Source: Nocardia blacklockiae
GTDB taxonomy: Bacteria; Actinomycetota; Actinomycetes; Mycobacteriales; Mycobacteriaceae
DNA: 64,000 bases
Direction: 5' to 3'
NCBI RefSeq assembly: GCF_015477355.1
Contig: NZ_JADLRJ010000001.1
Coordinates: 1,054,001-1,118,000 of the forward strand
In this document: piece after piece, positions 35,323 through 44,538 of the stretch
Numbering within the stretch: position 1 is the stretch's first letter
How the letters are laid out: each line of letters begins with the position of its first letter
Notes under the pieces: model-generated
Database searches by the model: none
The model's input: only the letters and a program-made list of their open reading frames with translations
Told to the model about the DNA's origin: nothing
Translations under genes and position numbers: made by a program

Positions 35323-36041
35323 GTGTGCGTGGTGATTACCGCGCGGGCGGCTTGGACGAGGGTTGCGTTGTCCTGCACGGGTTTTCCGTCCTCGTCGTGG
35401 AGGACGTCCTCGAGGCCGATGCGGGTGTCGAGGTTGAGGCGGGCGGCCAGGCGGAGGACGGGCCAGGCGCTTTCGTTTTCGCCGTGGAGGAGGACGGGGG
35501 CGGGGAGGTCGGCGCCCAGTTGGGCGAGGAGGGCTCGGGCGGCGGGTTCGGCGGTGGCGGGGTCGGTGTCGACGACCTCGGCGAGGATGCGCAGGACGTG
35601 GGGGGCGTGCGGGGAGCGGCGGAAGTGGTCCGGGCCGTCGGTGCCGGAGTACAGGCCGGCCTCGATGGCTACGCCCATATCCAGGAGGGCGGCGGCGACC
35701 AGGTCCGCGCCGGGTTCGTGCCAGTTCACCGAGGCGTGGTCGGGGAGGACGGTCCAGGCGCGGACGGCTTCGGCGCGGCGGTGGGGATCCGGTTCGGCCC
35801 AGGCGCCGGTGGTGACGCCGACCGGGATGCCCGGGACCGCGGTTCGCACCGCGTCGAGCACCTGGGCGACCGCGGCCGCGTTGAGGGTGTCGCGGCCGTG
35901 GGAATCCTTGGGGTGCAGATGAATATCCTCGGCTCCGGCGTCCACGGCGGCGCGGGCCGCGACGGCCAGTTCCGCCGCGGTGACCGGAAGGCCGGGGCAG
36001 TCCGCTCGCCGGCGCGCGCCGTTCAGGCATACCTGGAGCAC
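35319..36041 (-). CDS. Beta-keto acid cleavage enzyme (BKACE, DUF849) family protein
   Basis: 240-residue TIM-barrel protein. The family start VLQVCLNGARR, the metal-binding HLHPKDSHGRDTL, a WHEPGADLVAAALLDMG segment, and GLEDVLHDEDG match BKACE enzymes, which condense a beta-keto acid with acetyl-CoA to give acetoacetate and a new CoA ester. It is shorter than the usual ~300 residues, as in the compact actinobacterial subgroup; the substrate is unknown. GTG 36041 is chosen because the family starts at this point; a longer reading to 36080 adds non-conserved residues. It converges on the membrane peptide. Confidence 0.82.
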   Translation of the reverse strand: MLQVCLNGARRRADCPGLPVTAAELAVAARAAVDAGAEDIHLHPKDSHGRDTLNAAAVAQVLDAVRTAVPGIPVGVTTGAWAEPDPHRRAEAVRAWTVLPDHASVNWHEPGADLVAAALLDMGVAIEAGLYSGTDGPDHFRRSPHAPHVLRILAEVVDTDPATAEPAARALLAQLGADLPAPVLLHGENESAWPVLRLAARLNLDTRIGLEDVLHDEDGKPVQDNATLVQAARAVITTHT

Positions 36042-36145
36042 AGCGCGATCGTAACGCCTACCGCGATTCGTCGCGCTCACGCCGCCTCGGCCGCCGGGAT
36101 CGCATAGTCTGCTTCGAGTCGCCGTTCAACGAGGGAGTGCTACGC

Positions 36146-36799
36146 ATGGGCCAACCGTTCCCGCCCGGACCGCCGCCGAACAACCCGGCGGGGCCGCCCG
36201 GCCAGGGATGGGGCGCGGCTGGTGGAGGGCCGGGGTGGCAGCCGACGCCCGGGTGGGGGCCACAGCGCCCGAGCGGCACGCGCAGCTCCACCGACATGCT
36301 GGCGGCCGTGGCGGTGTTGGTGGCGGCGTTCCTGTTCCTGGTGCGCACCATCTGGTGGATGATCGGTCTCGGGCATTTCTTCTGGTCTGATGTGATCTCC
36401 TTCCTCTCCGTGATCGTTGCCGGAGCGGGTGGGATCGTGCTGCTCTCCGGAGCGCGGCCGCCGACCGGGCGGGTGATCGCCGCGGTCGGGGCGGGCATGA
36501 TCGCCGCTCCGAGCTTCGGTTACCTCTTCAACATCATCGACGTCAGCGATATCGACGCGTTGCTGAATCACGGTGCGTGGCTGCTGATTCCCGCAGCGCT
36601 CGCCGCCCTCGCCGCCATCGGCGCGCTCGTCTTCGCCTCGGCCTCCGGACCTGCGAGCGCCCAGCCGCCCGGTGCGGGCGGGTGGCCACAGCAACCGCCC
36701 CCGCCCCCGAACGTTTGGCCGCAACCCCCGATGGGCGGGCAGCCACCCGCCGGGTTCCCCGGCCAGCAGCAGCCGCCTCCGCAGTGGCCGCAGCAATAG
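36146..36799 (+). CDS. Pro/Gly/Gln-rich membrane protein
   Basis: 217 residues of unknown function. An N-terminal Pro/Gly-rich region (about 1-45), then four hydrophobic helices (about 50-175; DMLAAVAVLVAAFLFLV, SVIVAGAGGIVLLSGA, IAAVGAGMIAAPSFGYLF and LLIPAALAALAAIGALVF), then a Pro/Gln/Trp-rich tail (about 178-217) with PPMGGQPPAGFPG. Disordered Pro/Gln-rich ends around a small helix bundle are common in actinobacterial hypothetical proteins. ATG 36146 was chosen because GAGGGAG lies eight bases upstream. Its partners are unknown. Confidence 0.75.
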   Translation: MGQPFPPGPPPNNPAGPPGQGWGAAGGGPGWQPTPGWGPQRPSGTRSSTDMLAAVAVLVAAFLFLVRTIWWMIGLGHFFWSDVISFLSVIVAGAGGIVLLSGARPPTGRVIAAVGAGMIAAPSFGYLFNIIDVSDIDALLNHGAWLLIPAALAALAAIGALVFASASGPASAQPPGAGGWPQQPPPPPNVWPQPPMGGQPPAGFPGQQQPPPQWPQQ

Positions 36800-36838
36800 C
36801 AGACACCCGGCATGACAAGTGAAAAGACAGGTACGGCA

Positions 36839-37660
36839 ATGTTTCTGGTGACCGGCGCGACCGGCAATATCGGCTCCGCACTCGTCGCGAACCTCGCCGA
36901 GGCGGGTGAGTCCGTGCGCGCCTTGGTGCGCGATCCGGCGCGAGCGGCCCTGCCGTCCGGTGTGGACGCGGTAGCCGGGGATCTCACCGCCCCTGAGTCC
37001 CTGGCCGACGCGTTCGACGGTGTGCGGGCCGCGTTCGTCCTGCCGGGCTACCCCGGAGTCGTTGCTGCGGCGGCGAAGTCGGGTGTGCGGCACATCGTGC
37101 TGCTGTCGGGGACGTCGGCGGGCACCGGTCACGACAGCAACGCCGTCACCCGCTACATGGCCGCCTCCGAGCAGGAAGTGACCGACTCCGGGCTGTCCTG
37201 GACGATCCTGCGGCCGTCGGCGTTCATGTCGAACGCGTTGCGCTGGCTGCCGCAGTTGCGTGCCGGTGATGTGGTCCGGGCGCAGTTCCCGACCGTCCCG
37301 ATCGCCGTGCTCGATCCCGCCGACCTGGCCGCCGTCGCGGCGCGAGCGCTGACGACCGACCACCACCGCGGCGAGATCCTGTGGCCCACCGGACCGCAGG
37401 CGCTGCGGCCCGCCGAGCAGATCGCCATCCTCGGCCAGGTGCTGTCGCGCCCGCTGACGTGCGTGGAACTGAGCAACGACGAGACGCGCGCCGAAATGCT
37501 GGCGACCACCTCGCCGGAGTACGTCGACGCCTTCTTCGATTTCTACGTCGACGGCGCGATCGACGAGTCCGTGGTCCGCGACACCGTCGAACGAGTCACC
37601 GGCCGCCCGCCCCGCACCTTCGCCGACTGGGCCGCCGCGCACGCCGACAGCTTCCGCTGA
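36839..37660 (+). CDS. NmrA/atypical SDR NAD(P)-binding protein
   Basis: 273 residues. Rossmann N-terminus FLVTGATGNIGSALVANLAEAG, then VRALVRDPARA, and the middle LSGTSAGTGHDSNAVT and WTILRPSAFMSNAL typical of the NmrA-like/QorB-type group, which bind NADP(H) and act as quinone reductases or redox sensors; the Tyr-Lys pair of classical SDRs is not kept. ATG 36839 starts just at the Rossmann strand; an upstream in-frame ATG at 36812 is possible. No close operon partner. It converges on narI. Confidence 0.85.
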   Translation: MFLVTGATGNIGSALVANLAEAGESVRALVRDPARAALPSGVDAVAGDLTAPESLADAFDGVRAAFVLPGYPGVVAAAAKSGVRHIVLLSGTSAGTGHDSNAVTRYMAASEQEVTDSGLSWTILRPSAFMSNALRWLPQLRAGDVVRAQFPTVPIAVLDPADLAAVAARALTTDHHRGEILWPTGPQALRPAEQIAILGQVLSRPLTCVELSNDETRAEMLATTSPEYVDAFFDFYVDGAIDESVVRDTVERVTGRPPRTFADWAAAHADSFR

Positions 37661-37686
37661 CAGACGCTTGAACGCAACCGAGATAT

Positions 37687-38424
37687 TTACTGCCCCACGC
37701 GTTCCCAGCCGCGCGGCGGTCGGTGGGTGCCCAACGCCTCGTCCCTGCTCCGGTACACGATGTAGGGGCGGGTGAGGTAGCCGACCGGAGCAGACCAGAC
37801 GTGCACCAACCGGCTGAAGGGCCAGAAGGCGAAGAGGGCGCAGGCCGCCAACGCGTGCAGGCGGAAGCCCAGCGGGGCGTCGGTCATCAGTTCGGGTTCG
37901 GGACGGAAGTAGAACAGCGAACGGAACCAGGGAGCGACGTCCTGCCGGTAGTCGTGCACCTGGTCGGTGAGCGTGTAGTACAGCGTCGTGCCCAGGCCCA
38001 GCGCCAGGGTCACGCCCAGCAGCACGTACATGATCTTGTCGTTGCGGGTGGTCGCCGAGAACACCGGGCCGACCGTGCGCCGCCGGTAGATCAGGATGGC
38101 CAGGCCGAGCACGGTCGCCACACCGGCGACGGTGCCCAGCGTGAAAGACACTATGTGATACGTGCTTTCGCTCACCCCGACCGCGTCGGTCCACGACTCC
38201 GGCAGCACCAGGCCCAGCACGTGCCCGAGGACCACGAGCACGATCCCGTAGTGGAACAGCGGGCTGCCCAGCCGCAGCAGCCGGTTCTCGTACAGCTGCG
38301 ACGAGCGGGTGGTCCAGCCGAACTTGTCGTAGCGATACCGCCACACGTGGCCGACCACGCAGATCCCGAGCGCCGCGTACGGCACGGCGACCCACAGCAG
38401 AATGTCCGCGGCGCTCAGCGTCAT
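37687..38424 (-). CDS. narI: Respiratory nitrate reductase gamma subunit, cytochrome b
   Basis: 245-residue membrane subunit with five predicted helices that oxidises quinol and passes electrons through two b hemes to NarH. The start MTLSAADILLWVAVPYAAL and the segments HYGIVLVVLGHVLGLVLP and RLHALAACALFAFWPFSRLVHVWSAP carry the heme His pairs. ATG 38424 overlaps the narJ stop by four bases. It is the last gene of narGHJI on the minus strand. Gene order and lengths match mycobacterial narGHJI. Confidence 0.96.
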   Translation of the reverse strand: MTLSAADILLWVAVPYAALGICVVGHVWRYRYDKFGWTTRSSQLYENRLLRLGSPLFHYGIVLVVLGHVLGLVLPESWTDAVGVSESTYHIVSFTLGTVAGVATVLGLAILIYRRRTVGPVFSATTRNDKIMYVLLGVTLALGLGTTLYYTLTDQVHDYRQDVAPWFRSLFYFRPEPELMTDAPLGFRLHALAACALFAFWPFSRLVHVWSAPVGYLTRPYIVYRSRDEALGTHRPPRGWERVGQ

Positions 38425-39059
38425 CGGCGTCCTCCGATCGGCTCGGGCATGTACGATGGCGGCGCGAACGGTTCCAGACCGACCTCCTCGCCCGGCGGGC
38501 CCTCGGCGATCAGGCGGGCGACCGCGTCCCGGTCGCCGCCGGGCAGCGGCGGCAGCGTCGCGACAACCGAATCGAGCACGCCCGCCCACGCCGACCCCGC
38601 GTCACGCAGGCCGAGCCGCATCAACTCCACCCCCGCCCGGTATTCGATCAGCAGCCGGTGGCCCGACTCGGCGTGCGCGGCAGCGAATTCCAGCACCACG
38701 GCGAGATGGTCGGGCAGCTCCCCGTCGTCGAGCACCAGTCCGGCCGCCCGGTAGGCCTGCTTGAACCGCAGCAGCGCCATGCCGCGTTTGCGGGTGTCGC
38801 CGTAGAGGAAGTAGGTCAGGTACGGGCTGAACCGTTTGCGGTGGTCGAAGGTGTCGACGTAGTCGGTGGCCAGCGCGAGCGGCGGGGTGGCGTCGAGGTG
38901 GTCCAGCACCGAACCCAGCGGGGTGCCGACCGCGGCGGGCAGGGATTGCGCCACCCGCCGCAGCAGCGGACGGCGATCCAGCAGCGTGCGATCCGGATAG
39001 CCCAGCAGCAGCGACTGGGCCTGCCAGGCGGCGGCGCGCCGGGTGTCGTCGAGGGTCAT
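38421..39059 (-). CDS. narJ: Nitrate reductase molybdenum cofactor assembly chaperone
   Basis: 212-residue soluble chaperone that binds apo-NarG and helps insert the molybdenum cofactor; it is not part of the final enzyme. TorD/NarJ-like features: AWQAQSLLLGYPDRTLL, DYVDTFDHRKRFSPYLTYFLYGDTR region, and the helical LPDHLAVVLEFAA. Start ATG 39059 overlaps narH by four bases; the stop overlaps narI by four bases. Confidence 0.95.
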   Translation of the reverse strand: MTLDDTRRAAAWQAQSLLLGYPDRTLLDRRPLLRRVAQSLPAAVGTPLGSVLDHLDATPPLALATDYVDTFDHRKRFSPYLTYFLYGDTRKRGMALLRFKQAYRAAGLVLDDGELPDHLAVVLEFAAAHAESGHRLLIEYRAGVELMRLGLRDAGSAWAGVLDSVVATLPPLPGGDRDAVARLIAEGPPGEEVGLEPFAPPSYMPEPIGGRR

Positions 39060-40723
39060 TTGCGGTGCCTCCCTTCGGTTCTGGGCGGCAGCAGGCCCTC
39101 CGGGGTGCCGCGGCCGTCCCAGTTCAGCAGGTTGATCCGGGCGGCCTTGCCGACGGGCGCGGCGTCGGTGTCGCTGGTCTGCCGGTCGCGCAGCATCCGG
39201 AAGTTCTCCACCGCGACCGGCGTCACGCCGCCGGAGCTCTCACCGAACGGCCCCCACCCCTCCATCCCCGGGCCGCCGTCGTAGTCCAGGCTGCACCCGG
39301 TGGCGAGTTCCTCGAGGTCGTGTCCCTGTTCGGCGTGCGCGGGCGGAATGACATAGCGCTCTTCGTATTTCGCCAGCGCGAGCAGCCGGTACATGTCGTA
39401 GAGCTGCTCGGCGCTCAGGCCGACCCGCTCGGCGATCTCCGGGCGCGTCTCCCGGCCCAGATTGATGTCGCGCAGATAGCTGCGCATGGCCGCCAGCCGC
39501 CGCAACACCGCCTCCACCGGCGCGACGTCACCGGCGGTGAACAGCTCCGCCAGGTATTCGACCGGGATCCGCAGCGCCTCGATCGCGGCGAACAGGTTGC
39601 CGTCGTCCTCGGCGTCGTGGCCGGTGTCGCGCAGCACGTCCACCACCGGCGACAGCGGCGGGATGTACCACACCATCGGCACCGTCCGGTATTCCGGATG
39701 CAGCGGCAGCGCCACCCGATAGGTGTTGATCAGCGCGTACACCGGTGAGCGCTGCGCGGCCAGAATCCAGTCCTGCGGAATGCCGGCGCGCTCGCACGCC
39801 GCCACCACCTCCGGGTCGTTCGGGTCGAGGAACGCGTCGCGCTGCGCGGCGTAGAGGTCGCGCTCGTCGGGCGTCGCGGCGACGTCGAGCACCTTGTCGG
39901 CGTCGTAGAGCATCAGGCCGATGTAGCGCAGCCGCCCGACACAGGTCTCCGCGCACACCGTCGGCAGCCCGACCTCCACCCGCGGAAAGCAGAACGTGCA
40001 CTTCTCGGCCTTGCCGGTGCGGTGGTTGAAGTACACCTTCTTGTACGGGCAGCCGGACACGCACATCCGCCAGCCGCGGCAGCGATCCTGGTCGACGAGC
40101 ACGATGCCGTCCTCGCTGCGCTTGTAGATCGCGCCGGACGGGCACGACGCCACGCACGACGGGTTGAGGCAGTGTTCGCAGATGCGCGGCAGGTAGAACA
40201 TGAAGGTGTGCTCGAACTCGAAGCGCACCTTCTCGCTCAGGTTCGCCAGCAGCGGGTCGCGCCGCGCGAGTTCCGGTGCGCCGCCGAGGTTGTCGTCCCA
40301 GTTGGCCGACCAGGTGACCTTGGTGTCCTTGCCGGTGATCAGCGACTTGGGGCGCGCCACCGGCGGGTGCTGCTGCACGGGCGCGCTGGTGAGGGTGTCG
40401 TAGTCGTAGGTCCACGGCTCGTAGTAGTCGGCGAGTTCGGGCAGGATCGGGTTGTCGAAGATGGTGAGCAGCTTGCGCAGCCGCCCGCCGCCGCGCAGTT
40501 TCAGCCGCCCGCGCCGGTCCAGGGTCCAACCACCGCGCCAGCGCCGCTGATCCTCGTAGGTGCGCGGATACCCCTGTCCCGGACGGGTTTCCACGTTGTT
40601 GAACCAGACGTACTCGACGCCCGCGCGGTTGGTCCAGGTCTGTTTGCAGGTCACCGAGCAGGTGTGGCAGCCGATGCACTTGTCGAGGTTCATCACCATC
40701 GCCAGCTGCGCCATGGGTTTCAT
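39056..40723 (-). CDS. narH: Respiratory nitrate reductase beta subunit, iron-sulfur
   Basis: 555-residue electron-transfer subunit binding one 3Fe-4S and three 4Fe-4S clusters. Cys motifs: CIGCHTCSVTCKQTW near the N-terminus, CEHCLNPSCVASCPSGAIYK, CRGWRMCVSGCPYKK (with the Trp that makes this the 3Fe-4S site) and CTFCFPRVEVG with a later CAETC. The rest is the NarH C-terminal domain (PEIAERVGLSAEQLYDMYRLLALA). ATG 40723 overlaps the narG stop (ATGA) and has AGGAGGTG eight bases upstream. Lies in the cytoplasm with NarG. Confidence 0.97.
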   Translation of the reverse strand: MKPMAQLAMVMNLDKCIGCHTCSVTCKQTWTNRAGVEYVWFNNVETRPGQGYPRTYEDQRRWRGGWTLDRRGRLKLRGGGRLRKLLTIFDNPILPELADYYEPWTYDYDTLTSAPVQQHPPVARPKSLITGKDTKVTWSANWDDNLGGAPELARRDPLLANLSEKVRFEFEHTFMFYLPRICEHCLNPSCVASCPSGAIYKRSEDGIVLVDQDRCRGWRMCVSGCPYKKVYFNHRTGKAEKCTFCFPRVEVGLPTVCAETCVGRLRYIGLMLYDADKVLDVAATPDERDLYAAQRDAFLDPNDPEVVAACERAGIPQDWILAAQRSPVYALINTYRVALPLHPEYRTVPMVWYIPPLSPVVDVLRDTGHDAEDDGNLFAAIEALRIPVEYLAELFTAGDVAPVEAVLRRLAAMRSYLRDINLGRETRPEIAERVGLSAEQLYDMYRLLALAKYEERYVIPPAHAEQGHDLEELATGCSLDYDGGPGMEGWGPFGESSGGVTPVAVENFRMLRDRQTSDTDAAPVGKAARINLLNWDGRGTPEGLLPPRTEGRHRK

Positions 40724-43700
40724 CGGTAGCGCACCTCCTGGCCGCGGCGGCGGATCACGGTGATCTCGTCGCGCTGGTTGCCGGTCGGGCCGAGATAGTT
40801 GAAGGCATAGGACAATTGGGCGTAGCCGCCGATCAGATGGGTGGGTTTGATCAGCAGCCGGGTCAGCGAATTGTGGATGCCGCCGCGCTGCCCCGAGGTC
40901 TCGGCGATCGGCACGTCCACCACGCGGTCCTGGGCGTGGTGCATGTACACGGTGCCCTCGGGCATGCGGTGCGACACCACCGCCCGCGCCACCACGACCC
41001 CGTTGCGGTTCACCGCCTCGATCCAATCATTGTCGGCGACACCGATTTTCGCGGCGTCGCGGTCGGACAGCCAGATCGTCGGCCCGCCGCGCGACAGGCT
41101 CAGCATGAACAGGTTGTCCTGGTACTCGGAGTGGATCGACCACTTCGAGTGCGGGGTCAGATAGCGCAGCGTGAGGCCGTGCTCGCCGGTCGAGCCCAGG
41201 GTGGGTTCGGCGAACAGCGCGGTCATGTTCAGCGGCGGCCGGAACACCGGCAGCTGCTCCCCGACCTCGGCCATCCAGTCGTGGTCGAGGTAGAAATGCT
41301 GCCGCCCGGTGAGTGTGTGCCAGGGTTTGTGCCGCTCCACGTTCAGCGTGAACGGCGAATACCGGCGGCCCCCGGACTCCGAGCCGGACCATTCCGGCGA
41401 GGTGATCACCGGCACCGGCGAGGATTGGGTGTCGGCGAAGGTGATCTGCTTGCCCTCGTGCTCGGCGGCCAGGTCGGCGAGCCGGGTGCCGGTGCGTTGC
41501 TCCAGGGTTCGGAAGCCCTGCGTCGCGAGATGGCCGTTGGTGGTGCCGGACAGCGCCAGGATCGCCTCGCCCGCGTCGACGTCGCGGACCAGAGCGGGAC
41601 GCCCGGCGGCGGGGCCGGTGCGGACGGTGCCGTTCTTGTCGGCCAGATACTCGATCTCGCGCCGCACGTCGAAGGTGACGCCCTTGGTGGTGGCGCCGAG
41701 CGAGTCCAGCAGCGGGCCCAGGGCCGCCATCTTCGCCGCGACGGCCGGGTAGTCGCGTTCCACCGCAACGAGTTTCGGCATGGTGCGGCCCGGGATCGGC
41801 TCGCACTCCCCGGCCCGCCAATCCCGCACCACGCCGTGCGGGTTGGCCAGTTCGTCCGGGGTGTCGTGCTGCAGCGGCGCGGCCACCACGTCGGTGCGCT
41901 TGCCGAGATGGTCGAAGGCCAAGCGGCTGAACGCCTTTCCGATGCCCTGGAAGGCGTCCCAGTCGGTGCGGGCCTGCCACGGCGGGGCGATCGCCGGGGA
42001 GAACGAGTGCACGAACGGGTGCATGTCGGTGGTCGACAGGTCGTATTTCTCGTACCAGGTCGCCGCGGGCAGCACCACGTCGGAGTAGAGGGTGGTGCTG
42101 GTCATCCGAAAGTCCAGGGTCAGGAGCAGATCCAGCTTTCCGACCGGGGCCTCGTCGTGCCAGGTCACCTCGCGCGGGCGGGCTTCCGGGGGCGCTTGCT
42201 CCGCGCGCAGCGACGAATTCGCGCCCAGCAGGTGTTTCAGGAAGTATTCGTCGCCCTTGGCGGAGGAACCCAGCAGGTTCGACCGCCACACGCTCAGCAC
42301 GCGCGGAAAGTTCTGCGGCGCATCGGGATCCTCGCAGGCGAAGCGCAGGCGGCCGCTCTTCAGCTCCGCGACGACGTGGTCGGCGACCGGCACGCCCGCC
42401 GCCTCGGCCTCGTCGGCGAGCTCCAGTGGATTGCGGTCGAAGGTCGGGTACGAGGGCATCCAGCCCAGCCGCGCCGACAGCGCGATCAGGTCGGCGGTGG
42501 TCTTGCCCGCGAGCCGCCCGCCCGCCGCCGCGCCCGCCAAGGTGTCGGCGGCGAACGGGTCGTAGCGGAACTGGTCGGTGTGCAGGTACCAGTAGGCGGT
42601 CTGGATCATCTGCCGCGGCGGGCGCGACCAGTCCAGCGCGTTCGCGATTTGCGCCCAGCCGGTCACCGGCCGGCACTTCTCCTGGCCGACGTAATGCGCC
42701 CAGCCGCCGCCGTTCACGCCCTGGCAGCCGGTGAGCGTGGTGAGCGCCAGGAAGGTGCGGTAGATGGTGTCGGAGTGGAACCAGTGGTTGGTGCCCGCGC
42801 CGAGGATGATCATCGAGCGACCGCGCGATTCGGCGGCGTTGGCGGCGAATTCGCGGCCGATGCGCGCGGCGACCGCGGCCTTGACACCGGTGATCGTCTC
42901 CTGCCAGGCCGGTGTGCCCGGCTGGGCCGCGTCGTCGTATCCGGTCGGCCACTCCCCCGGCAGGCCGGGGCGGTGCACGCCGTACTGGGCGAGCATCAGG
43001 TCGTAGACCGTGGTCACCAGGTGGCCGCCGACCGTGCGGACCGGCACTCCACGCGACAGCGGGCGCGCGGAGCCGTCGGCGGTGTCGAAGCGGGACAGGC
43101 GCACCGCCACGGCGTCCCCGCCGTACACGGTGAGCAGCGGATCACTGTCTCCCAGTTCGAGATTCCATCGCCCGGCGCCCTCGTCGCCGTAGCGGAAGCC
43201 GAGGGAACCGTTGGGCACCACGGGTTCTCCGTCGGCGTCGAGCAGGACCGGCTTGAACTCGGCGTGCTCTTGCCCGGCGGAGTCGGCGAGATCGGCTGCG
43301 GTGAGGAACTTTCCGGGCCGGTACTGCTCGCCGTCGCGGTCGAGCCGGATCAGGAACGGCAGGTCGGTGTACTGCTTCACGTAGTCGCGGAAGTACGGTT
43401 CGGCGCGGTCGACGAAGAATTCGCGCAGGATGACGTGGCCCATCGCCAGGGCCAGCGCGCCGTCCGTGCCGGGGTGCGGGGCGAGCCACTCGTCGGCGAA
43501 CTTCACGTTGTCGGCGTAGTCGGGCGCGACCGCGATCACCTTCTGCCCGCGATAGCGCGCCTCGGCCATCCAGTGCGCGTCCGGGGTCCGGGTCACCGGG
43601 ACGTTCGAGCCCCACATGATCAGATAGCCGGCGTCCCACCAGTCCCCGGACTCGGGCACGTCGGTCTGGTCGCCGAACACCTGCGGCGAGGCCACCGGCA

Positions 43701-44391
43701 GGTCGGCGTACCAGTCGTAGAACGACAGCATCACCCCGCCCAGCAGCGACACGAACCGCGAGCCCGCCGCGAACGACACCATCGACATCGCCGGGATGGG
43801 CGAGAAGCCCGCGATCCGGTCCGGCCCGTAGGCCTTGATGGTGTGCACGTGGGCGGCGGCGACGAGTTCGGTGGCCTCCGACCAGGTGGTGCGGACCAGT
43901 CCGCCGCGCCCGCGCAGGCTCTTGTAGCGCCGCGCCGCCTCCGGGTCCTCGACGATCGACGCCCACGCCGCCACGGGATTCCCGGTGCGCGCCTTGGCTT
44001 CCCGGTACATCTCGAGAAGTACGCCGCGAATGTAGGGGTAGCGCACGCGGGTCGGCGAGTAGGTGTACCAGGAGAACGCCGCGCCGCGCGGGCAGCCGCG
44101 CGGCTCGTACTCCGGGCGGTCCGGGCCGACCGACGGATAGTCGGTCTGCTGGGTCTCCCAGGTGATGATGCCATCCTTGACATACACCTTCCACGAACAC
44201 GATCCGGTGCAGTTGACTCCGTGCGTGGAGCGCACCACCTTGTCGTGCGACCACCGGTCGCGGTAGAACTCGTCGGCTTGCCGGCCGCCCACCTGATACA
44301 GCGTCCGCTGGTCCGGTGACACCTCGGTGCGGGTGAAGAACCGGCGCGTGCGGATCAGCGCGTCGGTGAGTTCGCCGTCCATTTGCACCAT
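40720..44391 (-). CDS. narG: Respiratory nitrate reductase alpha subunit, molybdenum-containing
   Basis: 1223-residue catalytic subunit reducing nitrate to nitrite with a bis-MGD molybdenum cofactor. The FS0 4Fe-4S ligands are in HGVNCTGSCSWKVYV, including the family's His, with a further Cys in EPRGCPRGAAFS; DYPSVGPDRPEYEPRG, ISNHWM-like MWGSNVPVTRTPDAHW and the C-terminal NYLGPTGNQRDE match NarG. ATG 44391 was chosen for GAGGAGG seven bases upstream; a second in-frame ATG is three codons on. It heads narGHJI. The 147 bases up to the HdeD-like gene on the same strand hold its promoter; only a ten-base palindrome (GCGAATTCGC, 44514-44523) stands out. No nitrate transporter gene is nearby. Confidence 0.97.
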   Translation of the reverse strand: MVQMDGELTDALIRTRRFFTRTEVSPDQRTLYQVGGRQADEFYRDRWSHDKVVRSTHGVNCTGSCSWKVYVKDGIITWETQQTDYPSVGPDRPEYEPRGCPRGAAFSWYTYSPTRVRYPYIRGVLLEMYREAKARTGNPVAAWASIVEDPEAARRYKSLRGRGGLVRTTWSEATELVAAAHVHTIKAYGPDRIAGFSPIPAMSMVSFAAGSRFVSLLGGVMLSFYDWYADLPVASPQVFGDQTDVPESGDWWDAGYLIMWGSNVPVTRTPDAHWMAEARYRGQKVIAVAPDYADNVKFADEWLAPHPGTDGALALAMGHVILREFFVDRAEPYFRDYVKQYTDLPFLIRLDRDGEQYRPGKFLTAADLADSAGQEHAEFKPVLLDADGEPVVPNGSLGFRYGDEGAGRWNLELGDSDPLLTVYGGDAVAVRLSRFDTADGSARPLSRGVPVRTVGGHLVTTVYDLMLAQYGVHRPGLPGEWPTGYDDAAQPGTPAWQETITGVKAAVAARIGREFAANAAESRGRSMIILGAGTNHWFHSDTIYRTFLALTTLTGCQGVNGGGWAHYVGQEKCRPVTGWAQIANALDWSRPPRQMIQTAYWYLHTDQFRYDPFAADTLAGAAAGGRLAGKTTADLIALSARLGWMPSYPTFDRNPLELADEAEAAGVPVADHVVAELKSGRLRFACEDPDAPQNFPRVLSVWRSNLLGSSAKGDEYFLKHLLGANSSLRAEQAPPEARPREVTWHDEAPVGKLDLLLTLDFRMTSTTLYSDVVLPAATWYEKYDLSTTDMHPFVHSFSPAIAPPWQARTDWDAFQGIGKAFSRLAFDHLGKRTDVVAAPLQHDTPDELANPHGVVRDWRAGECEPIPGRTMPKLVAVERDYPAVAAKMAALGPLLDSLGATTKGVTFDVRREIEYLADKNGTVRTGPAAGRPALVRDVDAGEAILALSGTTNGHLATQGFRTLEQRTGTRLADLAAEHEGKQITFADTQSSPVPVITSPEWSGSESGGRRYSPFTLNVERHKPWHTLTGRQHFYLDHDWMAEVGEQLPVFRPPLNMTALFAEPTLGSTGEHGLTLRYLTPHSKWSIHSEYQDNLFMLSLSRGGPTIWLSDRDAAKIGVADNDWIEAVNRNGVVVARAVVSHRMPEGTVYMHHAQDRVVDVPIAETSGQRGGIHNSLTRLLIKPTHLIGGYAQLSYAFNYLGPTGNQRDEITVIRRRGQEVRYR

Positions 44392-44538
44392 GCGCACGCC
44401 TCCTCGGCGGACTGCCGACCGGCGACGCCGTAGGGGCGCGCGATCGGACACCAATCGCACGAACCTCCCGAACGTTACCCGCGGCAATCGTGTTCGCGCG
44501 GTATTTGCGGAATGCGAATTCGCGGCGAATGCCGGTAA

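Noticed and set aside
40816-44319. Long open frame antisense to narG (~1170 codons)
   Set aside because: Same shadow effect of GC-rich third positions; the opposite strand carries the clear NarG.
44514-44523. GCGAATTCGC palindrome in the narG promoter region as a regulator site
   Set aside because: Only ten bases and built around an EcoRI-type sequence; too short to call an operator without support.
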